Part shown: positions 51,742 to 60,758 of the stretch, piece after piece | Numbering within the stretch: position 1 is the first letter of the stretch | Layout: the number at the start of each line of letters is the position of its first letter | Assembly (NCBI RefSeq): GCF_000972845.2 | Contig: NW_020860930.1 | Coordinates: forward strand, 62,001 to 126,000 | DNA: 64,000 nt | Source of the DNA: Larimichthys crocea | Lineage: Eukaryota > Chordata > Actinopteri > Sciaenidae | Direction of reading: 5' to 3' | Made by a program: the position numbers and the translations under genes | The notes under the pieces: generated by a model | The model's database searches: none | What the model was told of the DNA's origin: nothing | What the model saw: only the letters and a program-made list of their open reading frames with translations

Positions 51742-51800
51742 CAATAATAATAATAATAATAATAACAATAATAATAATATTAATAATATTAATATTAATA
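51742..51800 (+). repeat. (AAT)n microsatellite in kcnj2 3'UTR
   Basis: Interrupted AAT/TTA tract just upstream of the kcnj2 poly(A) signal in the transcribed sense. Confidence 0.95.
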
Positions 51801-52047
51801 CAAAAATCTGTACATTCCGTGGTTTTGCAGTACATTTGGAAGACAAACAGATACAAAATAACTGCAACAGGGAGGGAGGTATTTACACATGTCGGATCGA
51901 TCGATGGAGCCCAGAGAGGCTGTCCGTCACAAAAAAAAAAAAAGATACAGGATATAAATTTGTATTGATGCAAACTCTTGTGCAGTACGCCTTCATATGC
52001 CGGGCTTACAGTACATTTGGCTTTGAACGTCAACAGAGAATGAAAAC

Positions 52048-52054
52048 TCAAGTA
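52048..52054 (-). promoter_or_regulatory. miR-26 seed match in kcnj2 3'UTR
   Basis: The minus strand reads TACTTGA, a 7-mer match to miR-26 positions 2-8. miR-26 is reported to repress KCNJ2 in mammalian heart. A single 7-mer is weak evidence. Confidence 0.3.
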
Positions 52055-52412
52055 GTGTTGATGAAGGAGGAGGCTGATCTGAAGTCTGCATACAGCAAAG
52101 GAGGAAAACGAGTTTCTCCAATCATAACACTGTATCAGATTCAGAAGTTCTTTCATCACAGACTTCATATTTTAAACCTTTGAAGCAGGTTTGGCTTAAA
52201 AATGAAAACTCTTTTTTTGGTTCAAGCCTCACACACTAACTGAATTATTGTTTTAGTTCGGCAAACACTACAGAACTTGTGATTCTTGTTTACTGTCCTC
52301 TACAGTAATGCCTTTGTCACCTTTTGGTTTGATTTATACATCTTCACTTTCCTCCTTTTTCAACTTTCCAGATTAAGGCTTGATGAAGTGGCTCAAGATG
52401 AAGGATGATCGG

Positions 52413-52457
<45 letters not shown>
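52413..52457 (+). repeat. 45-nt A homopolymer (poly-T in kcnj2 sense)
   Basis: An uninterrupted A run on the plus strand, inside the kcnj2 3'UTR. Its length may be affected by sequencing error. Confidence 0.9.
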
Positions 52458-52459
<2 letters not shown>

Positions 52460-53388
52460 TAAAACTGTACACACATTCTTGAAAAACAAACCTTATTAAA
52501 ACTTCCTAAACGTTCTACTTCTCTGTACCAAATCTAACCAGGTGTTGTTTTTAAGAAACATATCTATGATAGTAATACTCTTTGGCATTTTTTATCAACC
52601 GTAAAAAAAAACAAAAGAAAAAAAAAGAAGCAACATCATAGCAGCACTTTTAAGAACATTCAGATTCTCATATTACCCCGGTCTCTGTTTAAATTAATGA
52701 TTTTTCTGTCAGTTTGATGCCGTTAATACTACCCTGCTCTATCTCTTGACGTGAGCAGGCATGTTTCTATCAGTCTGACCAGCAATGAACAGTCTCTCAG
52801 GTCAATAACTGCAGAGGGTGAAGCAGAAGATCAGAAAATCAGTGCTGTCAAGTCCAGAGGAAAACCCTAAACTGACTGTGACGTCTGCTATGAGACCAGC
52901 TCGTGAACAAATACTCTACTTGTACCTTTGTTCCAGACATCTACCTTTAGTGTCCTCTTTGGTTCTATGAGAAAGCACAAAGTTTAACCTCCACTATTTT
53001 CTAGCAGCACTTGAGAACATATTCTAAGTATAAAACATCTTTCTGAAAGCGCCTTGTTCATGCCGGCCAGAGAAACTGAGACATGCCTGCGATTTTCAAG
53101 TCATCTCAACAACCTCTCTGTCATCTTGCAGTCACCAAAGCACACATTCATGGGGACTTCATGGAGAATTCTTCCTGCAATATGCACATGGTTCATAGTG
53201 CTGTGTTTTGTCATACTGTATGTAGTCAAAGTTCAGACTCCTACATACAAAGTCCTAAACTTTGTCGCTTCCCACAGCAGTACCGTTCGGCTTGTCCTCT
53301 ACCCAAGGCCCAGCTCGGCTCGATGCGCCTTTTGGAGCAGAGAGGTGATTTTAGAAAATCTCTCGCGTGAGGTCTGAGGTCTGAACAG

Positions 53389-54672
53389 TCATATTTCTGA
53401 TTCTCGTCTCAGAGGCCGGGGCTCGAGCGGCACCGTGGCTTGGCTGTGTTCAGTCTCTGAGATGTTGTCCGTCTGGGTGCCGTCGGGCCCAACGCTGCCC
53501 CCGTTTCCCTCGTCTGTGTCCTCTTTGTTCTCCAGCGCCATCTCGTTTTCGTAGCAGAAGGAGTTGGAGTTTGAGAGAATGTATTTTTTCTCTGCGAGGT
53601 CCCTGGCACTGCAAAGCGGGGTGCTCGGCACCTCGTATGTCTTATGGAAGCGAGAATAGTCCACCTTGTAGTAGTTCTTCTCCTCGAAGAGAACGGGCTC
53701 GAACCGGTGGCCCCAGAGGATCTCGCCGGCGACGTAGGAGCTGCGGCATTGCGTGGTCATGGCAGTCGCCTCGACCATGCCCTCCAGGATGACCACGATT
53801 TCAAATTCTGAGTTCTCCAGGTCTTGTTTGCTCATATCGTAGAAGGGGCTGTCCTCGTCGATCTCGTGGACAATGGTTATGGGGGAGACCAGGAAGATGC
53901 GGTCGACTCCGCTGTCGAAGCCCACGTCTATGTCCATCTGATCGAGGGGGATGTACTCCCCCTCTGCTGTCGTCCGGGATTTCAAAAGTTGCGCCCGCAC
54001 ATGCGCCTCGACCAGGTGGCTCTTTCTTAAGTTGCCCACACGCCACATCAGGCAGAGCTTGTTATCCCTCATGGCCACCGTGGCATTGTGGCTAAAAACC
54101 AAAGTTTCATTCCTCTTCTTGGGCTTTGCCATCTTTGCCATGACGGCGCCAATGATAAAGGCGTCAATAATGCAGCCTACGATGCTTTGGAAAACCACCA
54201 TGAAGACAGCGACAGGGCACTCATCTGTCACATATCTGTAGCCGTAGCCAATAGTAGTTTGAGTCTCAATGGAGAACAGGAAGGCAGCGGTGAAGCTGCT
54301 CACATTGGAGACGCACTTCTGGCCGCCGGTTTCTAAATCCCCGTGGAAGATGGCCACCAGCCAGAAGACGCAGCCGAAGAACAGCCAGGACAGGAGAAAG
54401 GCGAGGCAGAAGATGATGAACATCCATCTCCAGCGGATGTCCACGCATGTCGTGAAGATGTCAGCCAAGTACCGCTGACCTTTCTCGCTCACATTGATGA
54501 ACTGCACGTTGCAGTGACCGTCTTTCTTTACAAATCTGCTTTGCGGCTGGTGCCTCGTGTGCACCTTGCCTTTACTGTTCCCGTAGCCGTTGGGTACTGC
54601 CATAGTGGCAAGCTTCATGCCGTCCTCCTCTGATGACACAATGCTGTAGCGGCTGGCTCGCACGCTTCCCAT
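53389..54672 (-). CDS. kcnj2: Inward-rectifier K+ channel Kir2.1
   Basis: Strong inward rectifier of the plasma membrane that sets resting potential (IK1) in muscle, heart and neurons. The 427-residue, single-exon CDS is the same length as human. The start was chosen at the ATG of [18 protein letters not shown], which matches the family N-terminus; an in-frame ATG 53 codons upstream is 5'UTR. Seen: TM1 about 84-108, extracellular Cys120 and Cys152 (disulphide pair), selectivity filter TIGYG (GYG 142-144), TM2 about 155-181 with Asp170 (human D172, rectification), PIP2-contact region [13 protein letters not shown] with Glu222 (human E224), ER-export motif FCYENE at 372-377 and C-terminal PDZ ligand SEI. 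The turret is two residues shorter than human and the acidic linker before the C-terminus is divergent. Teleosts often have two kcnj2 copies; I cannot tell which this is. Confidence 0.97.
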   Translation of the reverse strand: MGSVRASRYSIVSSEEDGMKLATMAVPNGYGNSKGKVHTRHQPQSRFVKKDGHCNVQFINVSEKGQRYLADIFTTCVDIRWRWMFIIFCLAFLLSWLFFGCVFWLVAIFHGDLETGGQKCVSNVSSFTAAFLFSIETQTTIGYGYRYVTDECPVAVFMVVFQSIVGCIIDAFIIGAVMAKMAKPKKRNETLVFSHNATVAMRDNKLCLMWRVGNLRKSHLVEAHVRAQLLKSRTTAEGEYIPLDQMDIDVGFDSGVDRIFLVSPITIVHEIDEDSPFYDMSKQDLENSEFEIVVILEGMVEATAMTTQCRSSYVAGEILWGHRFEPVLFEEKNYYKVDYSRFHKTYEVPSTPLCSARDLAEKKYILSNSNSFCYENEMALENKEDTDEGNGGSVGPDGTQTDNISETEHSQATVPLEPRPLRRESEI

Positions 54673-54916
54673 CACCTCAGTCTGGGAGGGCTGTGCTGCT
54701 TCTGCTTTGGAAAACAGTCTAAGTTTCTGGAAAAAGCGTTGGAGAAACAGTTTTGAAACACTTCTGGGGGACCAACTCAGAGATGAAATGGTGGCAAAAT
54801 GAGGCGGGCTGAAGGCAGTCTTCAGCCTCACTGGCCCCTAGATGGAGTGCAACAAGAGGAGGGTGAAGTGGTCACTCCTCTTTCATCAGCTGACTGGACC
54901 TCATCAAGTTCATCGG
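54673..54916 (-). other. kcnj2: kcnj2 5'UTR part of the coding exon, with splice acceptor
   Basis: On the minus strand CTGTTTTCTTGCAG ends at 54917, a strong acceptor, so the exon likely starts at 54916. A second possible acceptor, GCTTTTTCCAG, lies closer to the ATG. KCNJ2 in other vertebrates has a non-coding first exon and one coding exon, as expected here. Confidence 0.6.
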
Positions 54917-56572
54917 CTGCAAGAAAACAGAGACAGAAGAGGTCTGTTAGTCAAAGCAGTTCCACATAGATCGGAAAAACATTTATAAAATCACGTGCAG
55001 AGCGTTGTCAAAAAGAAAATGTAATGCTTCAACGTTTTTAGTGATTACTTGTTGAACATGACATGTCTGATAACGTGCAGCCTGAGAAAAAACTTTATAC
55101 CCAGCGTCAGCAAAGCTCGCCTGCCTGTGCCAACAATATTTCATCCAGTTATGACAAACAACAACAGTGATGTTTAACCCTAACATTTCAACTTCACTGA
55201 GAGAGGCCACCCTGTAATTGCACTCCCGTCCCATTATTGGTCAATGACAAAGTCGACTTGTTTTTCTTGGCTGCCCCGCGCTGACTTGATCATTTCTAGC
55301 TGGATTGTGGGTTACAGTGTTTCTACGGGATCCCATGAACCGATGGATCGAGTTTAAAAAGTTAAACTGAGAAAGCTTAAATGTGCAGATCATTTTTCTT
55401 CCTGTCATCTTCTGAATAATACACTGCAAGAAGCTGAAAATGTGCCACAAGCTATGCAGACTGAACCAAAGCAACGTCCAGTCTGGATTTGCAGCCGGAC
55501 TTCTGTTTTTAGTGCTCAGCGCTGCATTTTTTATTCAATTTCTTCTGCAAAACCAGAAAAAAACTGGACAGTGTTTTGCACATGCACCTTCTTTAAACCT
55601 GACGATTTAAATAATCATCGCAGTTGCACTTGTAGTTTTTTTATGAAGCATTTTAGTAAATAATCTGCAAGAGGACAAACTTGAAACTTTGCACGACAGG
55701 TTTATAAATGACGTCATGTCAGTGCCACAGGTTCAGTGTCTGTTATTTCAAAGTAGCTTTCAAGAAAACGTGAGCCGTGCAGAGGAGATGCACAGCTTGT
55801 TGACTCTCACAGAGTCCTCTGGGATTTCTTCTCTCTGCTGCAATAATGGCTGTCCTGAGAGGATTCTCCCCGGCACAACTAAAACACCACTCATTAGTTT
55901 GGCTGTCCTAGCAACAAAGTCTAAATCGACCTGCTGCAGTCACTCTGGTCTCTTTTCTCTCTGAAAACTCGACTTCTTCAGGCCTGCAGGGGCACACAGC
56001 ATCACGTACACACATTTAAACAACTGCGACCACCGCTGCGACTCACTGAGTCATACTGTAGTTTCATACCTGCAAGGAGAGCAAGTAAAACCGGCTGATG
56101 CAATTTGTCTGCCAGATTTTCTCACAGAAAACCACAACAGATGCACGTTTGTGTTAAGTTACAACTACACAGGCATATCTCCGAATCTAATGTAAATGCA
56201 CCATTGGTCCTAATTACAGAGGAGGCTTAATTACTCAGCAATGTGTAATCTTTCCTCAGAGGATGGCTGTTATGTAATATTTCAATCCACAAACCAAACA
56301 GCTGCAGACACATCGAAACTTTCTGTTTCACAGTGAGACAGAAATCCAAATAAATAACTCTGTAATAACAAACATATTTGTTATGATTCTATCTTTATCA
56401 TGACACTCATGCAGCCCTGTGTTCAAACAGTGTCTGACTGTTGGGAGACAGACTGACAGAGCTGCTCTCAGAATGCACCAAATGCCAGCGACAAATGTTA
56501 ACAGGTGCGGGGGGAAAAAGGGATCTGACTTCTGATGCAATCATCCACACACACATCCACACACACGCACGC

Positions 56573-56626
<54 letters not shown>

Positions 56627-56890
56627 TTCATCTTCATCAGCACATAAGAGAGACCGAATCTGAGCGGATGAAGTGGAAGTTTTTTTTTTTTTTTTGGCGC
56701 GTCATCTGACAGTTTCAACACCAAGCCGTGCGTAAAAGCCAGGAAGTCCGCAGCGCGTCATGGAGAATAAAGCATCAGAAGTTCATGTACGCCAAAAGAA
56801 AGCGCTCTGCCGCGCGTAACGCACTTGTTAGCAGCATCACATGTCACATTAAAGCACAAAAGGACGTTTTAATCAAAGGTGTTTGCTCTA
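54917..56890 (-). other. kcnj2: Putative kcnj2 intron 1
   Basis: Lies between the promoter candidate and the acceptor at 54917. A possible donor, CAGCAG then GTAGAG on the minus strand, lies near 56890-56895. It holds a long CA tract (56548-56624) and an AT-rich homeobox-like block at 56170-56290. The donor is a guess. Confidence 0.35.
56548..56624 (+). repeat. (CA)n microsatellite, compound
   Basis: CA tract with CGCA interruptions at its left end, about 75 bp. Confidence 0.97.
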
Positions 56891-57065
56891 CCTGCTGCTC
56901 ATTAGTGGACCGGATGGATTCAGCTTGCTGAAATATAATCCAGACGTGTTTATGTTCAGTTTTAGTTTTAGTTTCCTCTGCGTCCTCTGCGTTATTTATT
57001 TTTGGCCGAACCACGAATCAAGTGTTGAAACTTCCCCTCACATCTCTGGAGGACCGGTCTCGATA

Positions 57066-57190
57066 ATGTGCCTCGCGCTCAGTTCCCCCAAAGCGTTTTA
57101 AACGGCACGCACCGGCACGGCCCCGCCCCCGGAGCTGCGCGCCCGGCCAATGGAGAGGAGGAGGGGAGGTGGGGAGCGCGCACCGTGAAA
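57066..57190 (-). promoter_or_regulatory. kcnj2: kcnj2 promoter candidate (GC-rich)
   Basis: The densest CpG stretch I noticed in the window. Read on the minus strand it has, in order, an inverted CCAAT box (ATTGG, about 57147-57151), a GC box GGGGGCGGGG (about 57120-57130) and a TATA-like TTTAAAA (57096-57102). A start site would then fall near 57065-57075. Order and spacing suit a minus-strand gene. It lies 2.4 kb upstream of the kcnj2 ATG. Confidence 0.55.
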
Positions 57191-57468
57191 CAGGCGCAAT
57201 TATACCGTGTTTTTGTGTAACTCCGTTTGATCAACACGGCTGATGTAAGCAGAACACAACATGGAAGCGACGTGCAGAGCAATTTGACGCTAATTGAGCG
57301 ACGACACGTAAAATGTGTAAATAAAGAAACGAGAGGAGCTGAAACATGAAGAGAAATATCAGAAAACATCGATTCATGTGAGGACTCAAATCTGATTCAT
57401 ATTTCTACCGATACAACTTCAATAAAGTTTCAATTTCAGCTCTGCAGAAAAAAGTTTAAAAAAGTTTA

Positions 57469-57471
<3 letters not shown>

Positions 57472-57511
<40 letters not shown>
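57472..57511 (+). repeat. (TG)n microsatellite
   Basis: Pure TG tract about 280 bp upstream of the kcnj2 promoter candidate. Confidence 0.97.
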
Positions 57512-57512
<1 letters not shown>

Positions 57513-58079
57513 CCTCCCTCCTTGTTACCACCTGCTGCCCCTCACACTCCTTTCTGTGATATCTGTTGTTTTTATAGATCAGATTTTTTAATGTGGGTAT
57601 GGAAAATGTGTTCTGTTGGAAAGAATGACTCACTCAATAAAGGCCTACATGCCTGTATTATGATATGACTGTCTTTCTCCACTGAGCTATCAAGTTGCTT
57701 CGGATGTTTAGACTATGCATCTGTTGCCCTGTAATTTTAGGTCAGGCTGTAGCCGTGTTGTCTTAAAGCCATTGACTAAATCATTCTTCCTGCTCACTAA
57801 TTCATGATAAACATTAACCCGCAGCTACATGTTTTTTTGTTTTTTAGAAAAGGCTTTTGAAGTGCCTGTTTCCCCCCAGAGTCTTATTTTTAGTCGGGTT
57901 ATTTATAGCAGCACGTATATTTAGCCCAAACCACCTGTGTCAGTGAACTGTGCACCTTGTGTGTGTTTGCTTTCCATGCCCAATTTCCAGCAATAAAGAG
58001 AACGATGCATGCAGGAGCCAGTGCTGCGTGTGGACCACAAGGTGGAGAGCAGGAGCCTGGAATTAACCAGTGATTGCCT

Positions 58080-58081
<2 letters not shown>

Positions 58082-58130
<49 letters not shown>
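58082..58130 (+). repeat. (CA)n microsatellite
   Basis: Pure CA tract of about 49 bp. Confidence 0.97.
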
Positions 58131-58133
<3 letters not shown>

Positions 58134-58311
58134 CAAACACACACACTGCTCTGTAATATGAACAGGAGGAGGAGGACATTGGATCTGAACTTTTCATGCA
58201 GCTTATGTCACTGCAGCATCCAGAGACAGAGACTATTGATGTTAATGACAGTGAAGATTTATTTTTACATTTTATTAGAATAATGAATGAAACCACCAAT
58301 CATGTTGTTTG

Positions 58312-58325
58312 CCAGCGCCCTCTGA
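58312..58325 (-). promoter_or_regulatory. CTCF-like core motif
   Basis: The minus strand reads TCAGAGGGCGCTGG, which matches the YAGRKGGCRC core of the CTCF consensus. It lies between kcnj16 and kcnj2. Sequence match only. Confidence 0.3.
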
Positions 58326-59504
58326 AAAGATCCATCCATACAAGCTTGAAGATCTTCCTTCAAAGGCCGGTATGGACAGTGGATCACTTACAGCCCAGGA
58401 AGTGAACCCTGGACCCACCGGGCACGGCTCTGTGATGTTTTGGTCCGTTAGTCCACACGTCTTCACACCCCACCAGGAGAATTTCAGACTTGCTCAGACT
58501 GGAGAACGTCGTTCAATTCTTTCCCTTTTGTCTGTTTTTACGATCTGAGTCTGCACAAGGTGTTTTATTTTGAAAATTGTTGAATTGTCATTTTTACACA
58601 TGCGTGTTTGATCCGGCCTATCTGCTAAGCTAATGAGCTGTAGCTTTATATTTAACTTCCAAACATGTTGCAGCCGTGACCCAACGCTGGTCAGTGCTGA
58701 TGGACTTTCCAACATCACATGGACTTCAGAACTGTTCTACGGGGGTCCGGCCTCTCGTCCTGTCTCTAACATGAAACATTTAATTTAGTTGATTTGCTGA
58801 TGTGGAAGCTTCTTCGGACTGTTTTGTTTGGCTCCGGCTGTATCCTCTTACATTTCTCTAAACATATTTCTTTCTGGTCTGACCAGAAGAACAATAATAA
58901 TAATAATAATCGACATCCGCTTTGTATTGTATTTGTCTGATGACTCATATTTAAGTGGTAGACTGCTCTTTTAAAGAAGTCTGATTCAGCCCAATAACTC
59001 GTTATTGGAGTGGAACTTTTAGTTTATGGTTATCCTGTTTTTGTGCTTCCGTCCTTCATTTCTATCTGTATATTAACATTGTACTGGGAGATGCAGCAGC
59101 ATCACGATCAGACTGTGAACATAGATTATATTCCATAACCATGCATTAAGATTTCTCGTAATGACTCTGACTTAGCAGCTTGGCAGACCGGGTCAACTGT
59201 GTTTGTGTGCTGGGTCTCTAACAGGATCAGAAGCAGCGTGGACCTCAAACTTGAGATGGTTCATTGACTGATAGAAATTAGTTCATCACAGTCAATCAGC
59301 ACTGTCAGGATGTCGCGTCCTTCTGGTGTCTGAATAACATCACAAGCTTTGGATTGGACGAAAAGAAGAATCCATGTTTTTAATGAGATTACATGTGAAT
59401 CAAAGCAACACGGCAGAACTTTAGTCTGTGTGACCTCCTGCTCAGACAAGAACCATGAGCCATCTCAAACATACAAGATCATTAGAGGAAGTGGAGACAC
59501 AAAC

Positions 59505-60758
59505 CAGATGCTTAAACATCACTTTATTGAAACAGTTGACACTATTATTATCATATAATATAATATCTGGTGGTAGTATATCAATAAAATTATAAATACA
59601 TTTGGTCCGATCTTCATGTTCATGAAATCTAAGAGTAATTACTAAACAAATGAGATTCCACCACCACAAACAGAAAACTTCTACATGTGTTTCGTATACG
59701 GTAACTTCACTCTTTAATAAAGGACATATCTGTAGTTTCTGTTTATTTACAACCAGTCGTGATGAGACTTTAAACTTCAGCGAGTCAAAGTCGAGTAACG
59801 TGATGTAGAAAATGTCGAGACCTTTTTACACGAGTAAAATTCACACTCTAAAGTTTTTTTTTCTTTTTACACAAAATACAAAAACAGTTAACGAAACAAT
59901 CTCTGAGTCCATTTAGTAGCTGCTCTGGAGCTTTCCATTGTATGACTTGATCTTCCTCAGCAGATTGTTGTCATGGAATCGGAGATGTTCACATTTCTTT
60001 TCCATCCAGGCTGACTTAAAGGTTGAGATTGAAAGTTCATTCTTGACCTTGGAAACATCAGCTGATAAAACAATCTCACCACAAGGTCCATATAAAGTAT
60101 AAAAACTATTTTTACCAACTTAAATGTACATTTTGTCTTTTACTGTTTAGTCTAAATTAACTGGACTCTGAATGTTGCAATGACTTCATAAGGACCTAAA
60201 ACTTATATATATTTTAAATAACTGACCTCTGGACAAATAACATATTACTTTTAAATGTTCAAAGTGACACTAAGTATTTATATTTTGTGTATCAATCCTG
60301 ATCACCTGTAGGCTTCAGTTCAATATTCCTAAATGTATTCAACACTCCGACTTCCTGTTGTAGTTTAAAGTTTGGGTCTTTGTTTATCGAGGGAGTAACC
60401 ATTGAGCGACACGCCGAAGTCTTCTAGACCAACGAAAGAGTCGTTAGAATGCTAACATGCTAAACTGAGATGGCGAACATAGTAAACATTATACATGCAA
60501 TACTTTACAATATTAGCAACGTCATTAGGACCATGTTAGCATCCTAACATCAGCATTAACCCTGAACAGCTAAGCATCGCTCCATATAGTCTACAAGGTG
60601 TATTATTGGAATGGGCGCCATCTTTCAGGCCTAGAAGGGTTGAGGCTTTGATACTCAAAAGACAGACGTTGGAGTGTCACATGCTAAAAAACAGATTCTG
60701 ACAGTGAATGAGATTCAGTAGCATCCTTCAGATTCCTCTTAACAGAAATAATCTGCCT
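59505..60758 (-). other. kcnj16: kcnj16 3'UTR with poly(A) signal
   Basis: On the minus strand the strongest signal is CAATAAAGTG (AATAAA at 59523-59528) followed by GGTTTGTGTCTCC. An alternative AATAAA lies near 59737-59742. The UTR of about 1.25 kb contains a fragment of repeat family R3 at 60465-60620. Confidence 0.6.
60465..60620 (+). repeat. Dispersed repeat family R3, copy 3, in kcnj16 3'UTR
   Basis: CTAAACTGAGATGGCGAACA, TAGTAAACATTATACATGC, ACCATGTTAGCATCC and CTAACATCAGCATTAACC match the GCTAAC-rich part of a very common percomorph repeat. It would be transcribed in antisense as part of the kcnj16 mRNA. Confidence 0.65.

Larger units (their letters stand above)
51690..53388 (-). other. 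kcnj2: kcnj2 3'UTR with poly(A) signal
   Basis: On the minus strand the 3'UTR runs from the TGA at 53389-53391 to AATAAA at 51709-51714 (plus-strand TTTATT), followed by TGCTGTGTGG as a GU-rich element. This gives about 1.7 kb. It includes an ATT-type repeat (51742-51800) and a 45-nt homopolymer (52413-52457, poly-U in the RNA). No other canonical signal was seen in the interval. Confidence 0.7.
57512..59500. other. Intergenic between kcnj16 3' end and kcnj2 promoter
   Basis: About 2 kb without a gene. It contains a CA tract at 58082-58130 and a CTCF-like core at 58312-58325. The short frames here (58063-58548) are not convincing. Confidence 0.6.

Noticed and set aside
54673..54831. 53-residue N-terminal extension of Kir2.1
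   Set aside because: The family starts at MGSVR; the extension lies in 5'UTR and contains a possible splice acceptor. An uninterrupted frame of this length can be chance.
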